A stretch of 64,000 bases of DNA from Candidatus Gastranaerophilales bacterium (GCA_944323425.1 CALUSL010000008.1:18819-82818), one strand, 5' to 3'. Shown: positions 34,904 through 44,195, numbered from the stretch's first letter. Program-made: numbers and translations. The notes: a model not told the origin generated them from the sequence alone.

Positions 34904-35015
34904 ATTATCCGCCAAATTATCCTTTTTGATATAAAATGTAATAGCGCACAGGTTGGTTTTACTAACCCGACAACGATACACTCCGGACTATGAAAACAGA
35001 AAAGGAAAAGACAAA

Positions 35016-36146
35016 ATGCAGTTTAATCGTGCCTCATATCTAAATACACGTCGTGATGCGTGGGTAGAAATAAATCTTGATAGTATTGAAAAAAACATAC
35101 TGGAATTTAAAAAATATTTGAAATCCGGTGCAAAACTTTTTGCGGTTGTTAAGGCTGATGCATACGGGCATGGAGCTGTTATGATTGCGCCTATTTTACT
35201 TGCTTCCGGTGTGGATTTTCTGGGTGTTTCTTCAATTGATGAGGGTATGCAGCTTAGAGAAGCAAAGATTGATGCACCTATTCTTGTGCTCGGTGCTGTG
35301 CCTGTATGGGCTGTGGATTGGGCTGCGACAAACAACATATCTATTTCTGTCTTTTCTGATGAACATATTGAGGCATGTAAGCTGTCATATGAAAAAACAA
35401 AAATAAAACCGAAAGTTCATGTAAAGATTGATACAGGCATGAATCGTATAGGTGTAAGACCGGATAGGGCTGTAGATTATATTAGAAAAATACAAAATTG
35501 CGATTTTATTGAACTGGAAGGGATTTTTACGCATTTTGCCAGTGCCGAAGAAGACGGAAGAACCAGAGAGCAGTATAGAAAATTTCGCAGCGTAATTGAT
35601 AATGTCGATACGAAAGGATTGTTAATTCATTGCTGCAATACGGCTGCTGTCGCTTCTTACAACTATATGGATTACAACATGGCACGTGTGGGTATAGGTA
35701 TTTACGGGCTTCAACCGGATTTGCCGTCCGGTGTTGTTCCGCCGGAGTTGCATCAGGCAATTTCATTGAGGGGACGTATTACTAATATTCATGAAGCAGA
35801 AAAAGATGAAGGTGTCAGCTATTCTCATACTTTCATAACTAACTGTCCGACCAAAATAGCAACTATTCCTATGGGATATGCTGACGGGGTTCCGAGAAAA
35901 CTTTCTAATAAAATTTACGGAATAATTAACGGTAAAAAAGTTAAACAAATCGGCAATATTACAATGGATCAGATGATGTTCGATGTTTCGGGCTGTGATG
36001 TCAATGAAGGTGATATTATCACTCTTCTAGGGCAGGACGGCGCTGAATTTATTCCGGTTGATGAATGGGCAAATATTCTCGGCACAATAAACTATGAGCT
36101 TACCTGCGCACTAAAAGTCAGGCTTGCGAGAGTTTATACAAGATAA
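35016..36146 (+). CDS. alr: alanine racemase
   Basis: 376-residue PLP enzyme interconverting L- and D-Ala for peptidoglycan. The PLP lysine is in V-V-K-A-D-A-Y-G-H-G, the catalytic-Tyr region in G-V-S-Y-S-H-T-F, and the phosphate region in G-I-G-I-Y-G-L-Q. The segment M-G-Y-A-D-G-V-P-R is typical. AAAAGGAAAA lies before the ATG at 35016; the frame could be extended to a TTG at 34953, but that part looks non-coding and holds a small GGTT/AACC hairpin. It supplies D-Ala to the Ddl encoded earlier in the window. Confidence 0.95.
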   Translation: MQFNRASYLNTRRDAWVEINLDSIEKNILEFKKYLKSGAKLFAVVKADAYGHGAVMIAPILLASGVDFLGVSSIDEGMQLREAKIDAPILVLGAVPVWAVDWAATNNISISVFSDEHIEACKLSYEKTKIKPKVHVKIDTGMNRIGVRPDRAVDYIRKIQNCDFIELEGIFTHFASAEEDGRTREQYRKFRSVIDNVDTKGLLIHCCNTAAVASYNYMDYNMARVGIGIYGLQPDLPSGVVPPELHQAISLRGRITNIHEAEKDEGVSYSHTFITNCPTKIATIPMGYADGVPRKLSNKIYGIINGKKVKQIGNITMDQMMFDVSGCDVNEGDIITLLGQDGAEFIPVDEWANILGTINYELTCALKVRLARVYTR

Positions 36147-36148
36147 TT

Positions 36149-37462
36149 TTAAACTTTTTCTGCCAGAGATATAAGTTTATCTATTGTTTCGTCATACGCG
36201 GTTTTTTCGTCAATAGACTGCTGTAAAAATGCATTAATGTCATTCATGTATTTTATTGCTTTGTCTGTGACGGGATCGCTGCCGTTCACGTAGGCACCTA
36301 TATTGATTAAATCTTCATTCTTTTTGTATGCTGCAAGAAGGTTTCTTATTTTACCGGCAGCTTTGATATGTTCTTTTGTTGTGACCTCTTTCATTACACG
36401 GCTAATGCTTTCTAATACGTCAACTGCCGGATAATGGTTTTTATGGGCAAGATCTCTGGAAAGCATTATGTGACCGTCCAGAATACTTCTTGCTGTGTCA
36501 GAAATCGGCTCGTTGAAGTCGTCACCTTCGACAAGTACTGTATAAAGACCGGTAATAGTGCCGAATTCATTGCTTCCTGCTCTCTCCAAAAGTTTGGGCA
36601 TAAGTGCAAAAACAGAAGGTGTGTATCCTCTTGTTGCCGGCGGTTCTCCTACGGCAAGCCCTACTTCTCTCTGTGCCATTGCAATACGTGTTACACTATC
36701 TAACATAAATAATACGTCTTTGCCCTGGTCTCTAAAATATTCGGCAATGGCTGTAGCGACAAAGCCTGCTTTGATTTTTACAAGAGAGGGCTGTTCTGAT
36801 GTAGCAACTACCACGATTGAACGTTTCATTCCTTCGGGTCCTAATGTGCTTTCAATAAATTCTCTTACTTCTCGTCCGCGTTCTCCAATCAAGGCTATAA
36901 CGTTTAAGTCCGCATTCGTGTTTTTTGCCATCATTGCGAGTGTTGTACTTTTGCCCACACCGGAACCCGCAAAAACTCCGAGTCTCTGACCTTTTCCTGC
37001 TGTTATAAATCCATCTATCGCTCTTATGCCCAGAGAAAGAGGTGTTCTTATAAGCTGCCTGTTTAGTGGATTTATTATTTCGGCGTGAGTTGAATACGTG
37101 GTTTCTGTGTTGACGTCTCCAAGGCTGTCAATCGGCTGTCCGAGTCCATCCAAAACACGTCCTATAAGCTGGGGACCGACTTTGATTTGCATTGGTGCAC
37201 CGGTATTTGTAACTATTGCCCCCGGTCTTAGCCCGTCCATAGATCCAAGCGGCATAAGCAGCAATTTTTTTGTTTTAAATCCAACGACTTCTGCCCACAT
37301 AGGTTTTTCGTTGAGGTCGTTATAAATATAACAAAGGTCGCCAATACTGGCTTTCGGACCATCAGATTCTATTATTAACCCTATAATCTGGGTAACCTTC
37401 CCTACTTCGACCGATGGTTTTGTTTCATTAATTATTTTTTTGTATCTAGTTAAGTTTATCAT
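36149..37462 (-). CDS. fliI: flagellum-specific ATPase FliI
   Basis: 437-residue F1-beta-like ATPase that powers unfolding and export through the flagellar type III apparatus. Walker A is F-A-G-S-G-V-G-K-S-T, followed by I-G-E-R-G-R-E-V-R-E-F. Walker B is V-L-F-M-L-D-S-V-T-R. The FliI-type segment E-P-P-A-T-R-G-Y-T-P-S-V is present, and the N-terminus has the beta-barrel. Last in fliF-G-H-I; it overlaps fliH by 17 bp. FliJ does not follow in this window. Confidence 0.95.
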   Translation of the reverse strand: MINLTRYKKIINETKPSVEVGKVTQIIGLIIESDGPKASIGDLCYIYNDLNEKPMWAEVVGFKTKKLLLMPLGSMDGLRPGAIVTNTGAPMQIKVGPQLIGRVLDGLGQPIDSLGDVNTETTYSTHAEIINPLNRQLIRTPLSLGIRAIDGFITAGKGQRLGVFAGSGVGKSTTLAMMAKNTNADLNVIALIGERGREVREFIESTLGPEGMKRSIVVVATSEQPSLVKIKAGFVATAIAEYFRDQGKDVLFMLDSVTRIAMAQREVGLAVGEPPATRGYTPSVFALMPKLLERAGSNEFGTITGLYTVLVEGDDFNEPISDTARSILDGHIMLSRDLAHKNHYPAVDVLESISRVMKEVTTKEHIKAAGKIRNLLAAYKKNEDLINIGAYVNGSDPVTDKAIKYMNDINAFLQQSIDEKTAYDETIDKLISLAEKV

Positions 37463-38234
37463 TGTTTATATTCATATCACTGACTTCACGGACAAGTTCG
37501 GCTTCCGGAACGGAGTTCATTTCATTTATTAGTTTTTGATAAATTTGTTCGATTTGACCGCTCATTCTTGTGTCAATTCTTGAATCAATGCTTTCTATGA
37601 TTGTGCCGTCAGCGGATACAGACGGATCTTCCTGAATTTTTATGGTTTTAAGTCCGTGTATTTTACTTTTCATATCATCTGCAATAGCATACATTTTGTT
37701 AATCATTTCAGGATTTGCAATTATTGTTATTTCTTCTTTTTCGCTGAGCTGGTTTATTGCTTCTTCCACAAGTGTTCTTAAAATTTTCGGATTTTGTATA
37801 AGTTCCTGTTTACAAACTTTTTTCGCAATATCCGTGATTAAGTCAAGAATATCAAGATGAGCTGATTTGATAATTTTATTTTTCAGCTCGAATGTACACT
37901 TTGCAAACTCATCAACATTTTGTATTCTGTCTTCAAGTTCGGTTGTGATTTTTTCTTTGCCTTCTGCGTAACCTGCATTAAAACCTTCTTCTTTTGCTGC
38001 TTCTGTGATGGTTTCTGTTTGGGATTCAGCTTCGAGCTGTGCCTGTTTTATGATATTTTCTGCCTGCGTGCGTGCCTGTGCAATTATGCCCTGAGCTTCA
38101 AGTTTAGCATCGGCAACTATTTTTTCTGCTATTTTTTTTGCTTCGACTACTTCTTTGTTTAATATTTGATTTCCTTCTGTGTTAATGGTGAAGGAGTTTC
38201 CAAAATTTATTTTGTTGCTTTCAATTCTACTCAA
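37446..38234 (-). CDS. fliH: FliH-like regulator of the flagellar ATPase
   Basis: 262 residues. An N-terminal tail (with K-I-N-F-G-N-S-F) leads into a long Ala/Glu/Gln-rich coiled coil (about 28-85) and a C-terminal vacuolar-ATPase-E-like domain (about 105-235). This is the FliH/SctL/V-ATPase E-subunit architecture. FliH dimers bind FliI and tether it to the basal body. Its start overlaps fliG by 8 bp and its end overlaps fliI, so context is decisive for the name. Confidence 0.85.
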   Translation of the reverse strand: MSRIESNKINFGNSFTINTEGNQILNKEVVEAKKIAEKIVADAKLEAQGIIAQARTQAENIIKQAQLEAESQTETITEAAKEEGFNAGYAEGKEKITTELEDRIQNVDEFAKCTFELKNKIIKSAHLDILDLITDIAKKVCKQELIQNPKILRTLVEEAINQLSEKEEITIIANPEMINKMYAIADDMKSKIHGLKTIKIQEDPSVSADGTIIESIDSRIDTRMSGQIEQIYQKLINEMNSVPEAELVREVSDMNINNDKLN

Positions 38235-39258
38235 TGTATTCGTCCTCTTGAGAATCTCTGGTTATGATGATTTCGCCTGCAGCTTCAAGTGCACGGATTA
38301 TGCCGACAATTTTTGTTTGTTTTTCCTGAACTTCTTTTGCACGGACAGGACCCATGTATTCAAGTTCTTCTTTCAGCATAGCCTGAGCACGTTCTGACAT
38401 GTTTGAATATATTTTTTCTTTGATTTCGTCTCTTACGCCTTTGAGTGAGATGGCGAGGTCTCTCATATCGACTTCTCTGATAATACGTTGAATAGCATTA
38501 TCTTTAAGCTGTATAATATCTTCAAATACGAACATAAGTTCTCTTACCCCCTCTGCAAGGGCAAGGTTTTTAAGTTCAAGATATTCAAGAACATTTTTTT
38601 CTGTGGCACGGTCAGAACGGTTAAGAATGTTCGCCAGTGAACCGACACCACCGGCTTTTGAAAAGTCCTGAGCAACAACTGATGAAAACTTGCTTTCTAC
38701 GATTTTTTCTATTTCTGAAATAATTTCAGGATTCGTGGAATTCATGTCAGCAATTTTGAACGCAACCTGTGCCTGAACATCAGGAGGTAAACTGTTTAGA
38801 ACTTTGGCAGAGTTTTCCGGTTTTAAATAAGCAAGAATAAGTGCAATCAGCTGCGGGTTTTCATTTTGAAATGACGTTGCAAGCTGGGACGGATCAGCTT
38901 CATTGAAAAACTGAAAGGGGTTTGTTGTGAGCATTGTTACCAGTCTGGAAAGCATATTCTGAGCCTGTTCAGCGCCATAGGCTTTTTCTAACAATGTTCT
39001 TGCGTAATTTGTACCGCCTGATGCCAGATAATCGCTTGCGAGAAAAAGAGAGTGAAATTCTTCCAGTATCTGATTCAAAATTTCATTAGGCACTTTATTC
39101 AAACTTGCGATATCAAATGTTAATTGTTCCAAAATTTCTTCTTCTTTTATGTTTTTAAGAATTTCAGATGCCGTAGTCGGACCGAGAGCAATAAGCAGCG
39201 CTGCTACTTTTTGTCTTGTGGTCATTGTTTCATATGTAAATGCGACTTCTCCTGCCAT
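38227..39258 (-). CDS. fliG: flagellar motor switch protein FliG
   Basis: 343 residues in three FliG domains. N: Q-K-V-A-A-L-L-I-A-L-G-P; middle: the E-H-P-Q-like E-N-P-Q motif in Q-N-E-N-P-Q-L-I-A-L-I-L; C: charged torque helix with L-K-G-V-R-D-E-I-K-E-K-I and M-S-E-R-A-Q-A-M-L-K-E-E. It couples stator force to rotor rotation and sits on the FliF ring at the cytoplasmic face. It lies 4 bp after fliF. Confidence 0.95.
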   Translation of the reverse strand: MAGEVAFTYETMTTRQKVAALLIALGPTTASEILKNIKEEEILEQLTFDIASLNKVPNEILNQILEEFHSLFLASDYLASGGTNYARTLLEKAYGAEQAQNMLSRLVTMLTTNPFQFFNEADPSQLATSFQNENPQLIALILAYLKPENSAKVLNSLPPDVQAQVAFKIADMNSTNPEIISEIEKIVESKFSSVVAQDFSKAGGVGSLANILNRSDRATEKNVLEYLELKNLALAEGVRELMFVFEDIIQLKDNAIQRIIREVDMRDLAISLKGVRDEIKEKIYSNMSERAQAMLKEELEYMGPVRAKEVQEKQTKIVGIIRALEAAGEIIITRDSQEDEYIE

Positions 39259-39262
39259 TTAT

Positions 39263-40840
39263 TTAGTCCTTAATATAAGAGATTAATATTTTTGCTGCTT
39301 CTGATGGGTCAGCCATAATTGTATCCGTCAAATCAGTTTTCAATTTGTCGAGTTCCGGATTCAAACGGGCTTCAATTTGCGGTAATGATTCTACTTCAAA
39401 TTTGTCAATCAGGTTGTCCGTGATAGTCTGCGGCGGTTCTTCATAATCTTCAAATTCTTCTTCTGCTGCTGTTTTTCCGAATAGCGAACGGAATACAAAC
39501 AGAGCTGCAAGTCCCAGAATCAAAATTATTAACATCGGAACGATTTTGTTGACAACCATTTCCTGCTGTTTTTCCTGTGCAATTGCTTTAGAAACAGCAG
39601 CTTCCTGGGCTTTATTTGCATCAACTGCGGCAAATTGTAAGCTTGTGACATTAATTATATCACCGCGGTTCAGGTCTGCACCGCTTGCAGATATGATGAG
39701 TTTTTCAAGTTCTTCTTTTTCCTGAGTTGTTAGAATTTTGTTTACAGCAACAGCTATTGTCATCCTTTTGACGGTGCCCGGAGCATATATTATTTGTTTA
39801 ACTTCTTTTGATACACTGTAATTAGTAGCTGTTTTTTGTTTTTGATAATTCAGATTTTTATTTTGTCCTGCCTGTGTTGTCGGAGCGGGAGGATTGTTTG
39901 TACCGGTTGTTGCGCCTGCTGTATTCGGGTTGGGGTTTTCATAGTTTTCCATCTCTGTCTGGGAGGATGTTAAAACACCCTGTTGAGAACCCTCTACCGG
40001 AATATAGCTTTCTATCGTAGAACGTGTACTGTTAAAATCAATGTCTGCGCTTACCTGTACAGACGCATTGTCTCTGCCCATAATTTTGTCCAGTACATCC
40101 TGAATTTTTTGGGCAGTTTGGTTTTCGAAATTTGTTTTGTAACTTTCTATATCACTCGAACTTTTTTCGGTTTCGTCGGAAAGATTATTGCCTGACTGGT
40201 CAGTCAGAAAGACTTTTTCCGGTTTTAATCTGGGGATTGAGTATGCAACCAGATTTTTTATTGCTTTTACTTGAGAAGTTTTTAATTTGTATCCCGGTTC
40301 AAGTATAAGCATTACAGATGCGGATGGAGACTCATCTTTGTCCATAAATACAGAGCGTTCAGGGTCTGCTATCTGGACCCGAACTTTTCTTACTCCGTTC
40401 ATTTTTTCAATAGAACGTGTGAGTTCACCCTGATAAATTCTTTGTTTTGTCAATTTGTTTTTGAAATCCGTGGATCCGAGCTGCATATCATCCAGCAGTT
40501 CAAAGCCGGGTGCTGAATCTTGTATCAGGTCATTTTCTGCAACATAAATTCTGAGTTCATCAATTTTGTCAGCCGGAACGAGAACAGATTTTTTGTCGCT
40601 GCTGACTTTGTACGCATATCCGCTTTTTTTCAAACTTTCTGTAATGGCAATGGAATCTTGTTCAGAGAGGTCTGAATATAATACTGACCAGTTTGGTTCA
40701 AGAGATTTTGTAATAAAAAATCCTGTGACGACAAGTGTTATCGCACTTAGTATTACAATACCGAATTTTTGACCGAGTTCTAAGCCGTTCCAGAGCTTTA
40801 TTAAATCATCCATAAACAGCTTAAAATAATTAGTTTCCAA
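39263..40840 (-). CDS. fliF: flagellar MS-ring protein FliF
   Basis: 525 residues with two membrane helices (about 28-48 and near 425-445) around the periplasmic ring-building motifs (V-L-Y-S-D-L-S-E-Q-D, then R-I-Y-Q-G-E-L-T-R-S-I-E and V-R-V-Q-I-A-D-P-E-R-S-V-F). A Pro/Thr/Asn-rich linker lies in the second periplasmic part. The C-terminal tail binds FliG. A TTG at 40840 has AGGGGAG just upstream. An upstream ATG (40906) and a downstream ATG (40813) lack ribosome-binding sites. It is first in the fliF-G-H-I operon. Confidence 0.92.
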   Translation of the reverse strand: METNYFKLFMDDLIKLWNGLELGQKFGIVILSAITLVVTGFFITKSLEPNWSVLYSDLSEQDSIAITESLKKSGYAYKVSSDKKSVLVPADKIDELRIYVAENDLIQDSAPGFELLDDMQLGSTDFKNKLTKQRIYQGELTRSIEKMNGVRKVRVQIADPERSVFMDKDESPSASVMLILEPGYKLKTSQVKAIKNLVAYSIPRLKPEKVFLTDQSGNNLSDETEKSSSDIESYKTNFENQTAQKIQDVLDKIMGRDNASVQVSADIDFNSTRSTIESYIPVEGSQQGVLTSSQTEMENYENPNPNTAGATTGTNNPPAPTTQAGQNKNLNYQKQKTATNYSVSKEVKQIIYAPGTVKRMTIAVAVNKILTTQEKEELEKLIISASGADLNRGDIINVTSLQFAAVDANKAQEAAVSKAIAQEKQQEMVVNKIVPMLIILILGLAALFVFRSLFGKTAAEEEFEDYEEPPQTITDNLIDKFEVESLPQIEARLNPELDKLKTDLTDTIMADPSEAAKILISYIKD

Positions 40841-40906
40841 AGTCTCCCCTCTCTTTTGACAGAAAAATCCACTTTTACCTAATAATAAAGATAGACTATT
40901 TTTCAT

Positions 40907-41304
40907 TGTATTTCAAATATGTTAATTTACGTTAAATTGGCTGCGGATATTTAAGTTTTACAATTCTTAATGTAAGTAAAATGTCATGGAAACATGCTGT
41001 ATTACATGGTTTGGACGATGGGAATTCATGGAAACCATGATTTTGTTTGTGTTTGGAGTTCGTGAAATGCTTGTGTTTCTTGATATTAACGGGATACAGG
41101 CTGTTGAAACATCTTGTAACATTTCGCCATGATTGGCTTGTAAAAAGCGTCGTTGATTATATAATAAAAAGAAGGATGTCGAAATTGGCTCTGGGAGCTG
41201 AAAGACAACATGGGGAAGACCAGATATGTCTAAATTCTGGTAAAGTAGTGAATTTGATTGATTAAAAATCAAATGTTCGAAGACAAATCGTCGGGGAGGA
41301 CTTA
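40907..41304. other. intergenic region without a recognisable gene
   Basis: It separates the divergent fli operon and the small Cys-rich gene. Frames of 60-120 codons exist, but none has a ribosome-binding site or convincing composition. TCATGGAAAC is directly repeated (40984, 41026), and CATGGTTT (41005-41012) can pair with AAACCATG (41032-41039). A TTTGATT/AATCAAA hairpin lies near 41258-41275. Possible operator or RNA structure; nothing more can be said. Confidence 0.4.
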
Positions 41305-41523
41305 GTGTTGAGAAGCAGAGACATGGGAAGGGCAATTGCTGTTAGACGATGGACTAATACGGCTCTGGAATGTTATAAAAGAGGGTGTATGTGCGAAGGT
41401 TGTTTTTATGCAGACTTTTTTAGCGGTACATCTCAGAAATGCCAGATGAAAGCTTCTGTTTTGGAGTTGGTTAGAGTTTTAGGCAAGCCGGATGTGGATA
41501 TGCCTCAGGTTTTGGCAGATTAA
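41305..41523 (+). CDS. small Cys-rich protein of unknown function
   Basis: 72 residues. Five Cys are grouped as C-Y-K-R-G-C-M-C-E-G-C and then Q-K-C-Q-M-K, a spacing that could bind zinc or an iron-sulfur cluster. The C-terminal part (S-V-L-E-L-V-R-V-L-G-K-P) is helical. The GTG start at 41305 follows GGGGAGGA at good spacing (a TTG next codon is equally possible), the best ribosome-binding site in this region. It lies 39 bp before another small Cys protein. Confidence 0.6.
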   Translation: MLRSRDMGRAIAVRRWTNTALECYKRGCMCEGCFYADFFSGTSQKCQMKASVLELVRVLGKPDVDMPQVLAD

Positions 41524-41540
41524 CAGAAAAGTACTATAAT
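41512..41540 (+). promoter_or_regulatory. promoter of the small zinc-ribbon gene
   Basis: TTGGCA (41512-41517), a 17-bp spacer and TATAAT (41535-41540). The -35 box lies inside the end of the preceding gene. Both hexamers are near consensus. Confidence 0.7.
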
Positions 41541-41562
41541 ATTACATTGGGAAATGTAGTTT

Positions 41563-41748
41563 ATGTATGAAAACAAATCTGTTAAAAATTTTGTAGGTAT
41601 TATTTTTACTTGCTGTAATGTATACGGACGTTTGTATAAAAACAAGGACGGTACAGCTTACGTAGGAAGATGTCCGAAGTGTATGAAATCATTGCGGTTG
41701 AAAATAGGACCGGGCGGATGTCATTCAAGGTTTTTCTATGCCGGCTAG
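41563..41748 (+). CDS. small zinc-ribbon-like protein
   Basis: 61 residues. C-C-N-V-Y-G-R-L-Y-K-N-K-D-G-T-A-Y-V-G-R is followed by C-P-K-C and then I-G-P-G-G-C. The layout (Cys pair, N-x-D/E-G-T-A-Y, R-C-P-x-C, G-x-G-G, then R-F-F) resembles a short conserved protein I associate with planctomycetes and other bacteria, but I cannot name it. Likely a metal-binding structural protein. A strong promoter precedes it, and GGGA lies 12 bases before the ATG. Its 3' end overlaps the convergent zincin gene by 4 bp. Confidence 0.65.
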   Translation: MYENKSVKNFVGIIFTCCNVYGRLYKNKDGTAYVGRCPKCMKSLRLKIGPGGCHSRFFYAG

Positions 41749-42824
41749 GTATTAAATAATTTTTCTATTGAGTTGGGGAATAAAGATTTGAGATATTCTG
41801 AGGATTTTGTATATTCCTTCAGTGCTTTTTCGCCGTATTTTCTTGCATCAATTTCAAGAAAATTATCATAGTATTGTGCTCTGTTTAAGCTGTTAGGATT
41901 GTAAAAAATATCTGCTATGTAAAATTTGCGGGCAAGGTCTATTTCTCTTTTTGAAAGATTTGAGTTTTTGGGTATTTTACCAAATAAAAAATTAAAAAAT
42001 CCCAATTGTTTTTTCAAAAATTTCTGGTACTGATGTCTTATTTCATGATTTATAGTATTTACCAGATTTTCTTTTTTAGCATTTAATTTTGTGTTGATAG
42101 ATATGCAGTTAGAAAAAGCAAAACCCTTTGTAGCCGGAATGTTGATAAATTTTAGCTTAATTTTCTGGTTTTCGAGATTATGACTTTTTTTTGCGGATTC
42201 AAAAATTTCTTTCACAAAATCTATACTGTTATAATTTCTAATAAACAGGAAAGGGTCATTTTTCAGTTTTTCAATATTGGCAGTGTTTGTTAGTATTGTT
42301 TTTTCAATGAATTTTTCATTACTATTTTTTGCAGCTATTGTTTCTATATATTTTCTGTTTTTATTTCTTTTGCTAAATTCTTCATAGCACTGTTTTTCTA
42401 TTGATGAGCCGTCAGAGAATTTTTTAATATCTAATTTTACACGGGTTATAATATTGCGGTCATTTTGTTTTTTTACGAATAATTTTTCAGTGATATTCTG
42501 TGTTTTTTGCTCTTGTTGAAATCTTTGTCTTTTAATTTCTCTATATTTGTGTTGATTGAAAGGAATATCACTGTACTCACTTATCTCTGTAATATTGTTA
42601 TTCTTGTCTTTTGTTATTCTTTTTATCAGTGTATTGTTTTTTGTTCTGTATGAAGAAATTATTTTTTTTCCCGCACCAAAGTCTGTTTCAATTTCTGTTA
42701 TGTCCATTGATGTGGCGTGTTCGGGGATATTATGGTTAAATAATTTTTTTAATCCGGAAATTTTGATTCCTGTTTGTTTTGATAAAAGTCTGCAGCCTGC
42801 CGGAGTATAAATATTTTTTATCAT
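41745..42824 (-). CDS. putative zinc metallopeptidase (HExxH), lineage orphan
   Basis: 359 residues. A helix near residues 256-268 reads T-I-N-H-E-I-R-H-Q-Y-Q, giving an HExxH site with H260, E261 and H264. A Glu 60 residues later (E324 in F-L-E-I-D-A-R-K-Y) is placed like the third ligand of gluzincins. Residues 1-240 are Lys/Asn/Ile-rich and not recognised. There is no obvious signal peptide. Peptidase activity is inferred only from this motif. The -10 box lies 7 bases before the ATG, and no ribosome-binding site is seen. Confidence 0.55.
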   Translation of the reverse strand: MIKNIYTPAGCRLLSKQTGIKISGLKKLFNHNIPEHATSMDITEIETDFGAGKKIISSYRTKNNTLIKRITKDKNNNITEISEYSDIPFNQHKYREIKRQRFQQEQKTQNITEKLFVKKQNDRNIITRVKLDIKKFSDGSSIEKQCYEEFSKRNKNRKYIETIAAKNSNEKFIEKTILTNTANIEKLKNDPFLFIRNYNSIDFVKEIFESAKKSHNLENQKIKLKFINIPATKGFAFSNCISINTKLNAKKENLVNTINHEIRHQYQKFLKKQLGFFNFLFGKIPKNSNLSKREIDLARKFYIADIFYNPNSLNRAQYYDNFLEIDARKYGEKALKEYTKSSEYLKSLFPNSIEKLFNT

Positions 42825-42831
42825 AATTTGT

Positions 42832-42837
42832 ATTCTA
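42832..42837 (-). promoter_or_regulatory. -10 box of the zincin gene, leaderless geometry
   Basis: Minus strand TAGAAT, seven bases before the ATG at 42824. The -35 region is weak (TTTTTA). Confidence 0.35.
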
Positions 42838-42921
42838 GTTTTATTTCAATTAATTAAAAACGGTGATTTACAAAATTTGCTAAAGTATTTATCATATTTA
42901 TGAAAAGTAAAGGAGTTTGAT

Positions 42922-44166
42922 ATGACTGATATAAATAATTTACGGAGAGAATACGATTTAATTGATACATTTTGTACACTTGCCGAGATACCTTCACCGT
43001 CAGGTAAAGAAGATAAAGTTGCAGATAAAATTGTTGAAATTTTGACAAAAAACGGTATAGATGCTGGTAAAGATTCTTTTGGTAATGTCAGGGCATATAT
43101 AGAACCGACGGATAGCTCTAAAAAACCGTTGTTGTTGTCATCGCATATGGATGTTGTCGGTGATTCTTCTCCTGTCAATATAAGGATATCTGAGGATGGA
43201 AAATTTATAGAAACAGACAAAACGAGAACACTGGGCTCTGATGACAAGGCCGGAGATGCTGCTGCAATCAAGCTGGCACTGGAGATTGTAAAAAGTGATA
43301 TAAAGCATGGCGGGTTGGAGCTTATATTTACAAAAGATGAAGAACAGACAATGACAGGTATAAATAATGTTGAATTTGACAAAATAAATTCAGAATATGT
43401 TCTGGTTCTTGACGCTGACAAAATGGGGCAGGTACAAATTTCCGGAGCAAGTTATACGAACGGAACACTTATTGTTAAAGCTCTCAAAGGCGGCCATTCC
43501 GGTATTGATATAGGAGACAAAACCAGACTCAATGCAGTAAAACTCATTGGTGAATTAATAAATGAAATTCCTCAGGGAGAATATAAACGTGATGACTACG
43601 GTACGGTAACTTCTATAAATCTGGGAGCTGTTATCGGCGGCGGAGTGGAAGCGGTTATTCAAAGAATATCGCAGGAAGGCATAAAGGCTGATAGTTATAT
43701 AGATTATGTTTCTGAAAATTCTATGACTAATATTATAAATACAAAAGCCATTGCAAAATATTCTATCAGAAGCTCTGAGGAGGCTAATGAAAATCAGCTG
43801 ATTGAGGATATAAAGGCTATTGTGGATAAATTTAATAAAAAATATAACGGTCTTGCTAACGCTGAATTTATAGCTAAATCAAAGATGAAGGCTTTTGAAA
43901 AATCCGGAGATGAGACAATACAAAATATCGGACTGGAAGCCGGAAAAAAAGTAGGTATTAATGTAGAAGTTTCTTCTTTTCATGCCGGTGCTGAGACACA
44001 TATTTATGCACACAAAAAGAACAGGTATGGTAAATCTTTCAAACCTTATTTGATAGGACTTGCTGATATTTATAATATGCATTCATCCGATGAAAAAATG
44101 GATTACAATTCATATCTTAAAGGTTATGAATTTTTGAAGGAACTTTTTTTGATATTCAATGCATAG
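42922..44166 (+). CDS. M20-family metallopeptidase, PepT-like
   Basis: 414 residues, two-zinc aminopeptidase fold. The first metal His is in S-S-H-M-D-V-V-G, the bridging Asp in L-G-S-D-D-K-A-G-D-A-A, the catalytic E-E in F-T-K-D-E-E-Q, and a later Asp in V-L-D-A-D-K. A dimerisation domain follows (G-G-H-S-G-I-D near 190). The C-terminal metal His is in S-F-H-A-G-A-E-T. It resembles tripeptidase PepT / carboxypeptidase-like M20 enzymes of the cytoplasm. AAAGGAG lies 7 bases before the ATG. Confidence 0.9.
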   Translation: MTDINNLRREYDLIDTFCTLAEIPSPSGKEDKVADKIVEILTKNGIDAGKDSFGNVRAYIEPTDSSKKPLLLSSHMDVVGDSSPVNIRISEDGKFIETDKTRTLGSDDKAGDAAAIKLALEIVKSDIKHGGLELIFTKDEEQTMTGINNVEFDKINSEYVLVLDADKMGQVQISGASYTNGTLIVKALKGGHSGIDIGDKTRLNAVKLIGELINEIPQGEYKRDDYGTVTSINLGAVIGGGVEAVIQRISQEGIKADSYIDYVSENSMTNIINTKAIAKYSIRSSEEANENQLIEDIKAIVDKFNKKYNGLANAEFIAKSKMKAFEKSGDETIQNIGLEAGKKVGINVEVSSFHAGAETHIYAHKKNRYGKSFKPYLIGLADIYNMHSSDEKMDYNSYLKGYEFLKELFLIFNA

Positions 44167-44195
44167 CAAATAAAATTTTTTTCCGTTTTTGTTTC

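Noticed and set aside
34904..35015. Possible riboswitch (GGTT/AACC hairpin) before alr
   Set aside because: Only a short imperfect stem with no match to a known riboswitch consensus.
40967..41335. 122-codon minus-strand frame and a 72-codon plus-strand frame upstream of fliF
   Set aside because: No ribosome-binding site, Pro/Ser/Phe-rich shadow composition, and they conflict with the better-supported small gene at 41305.
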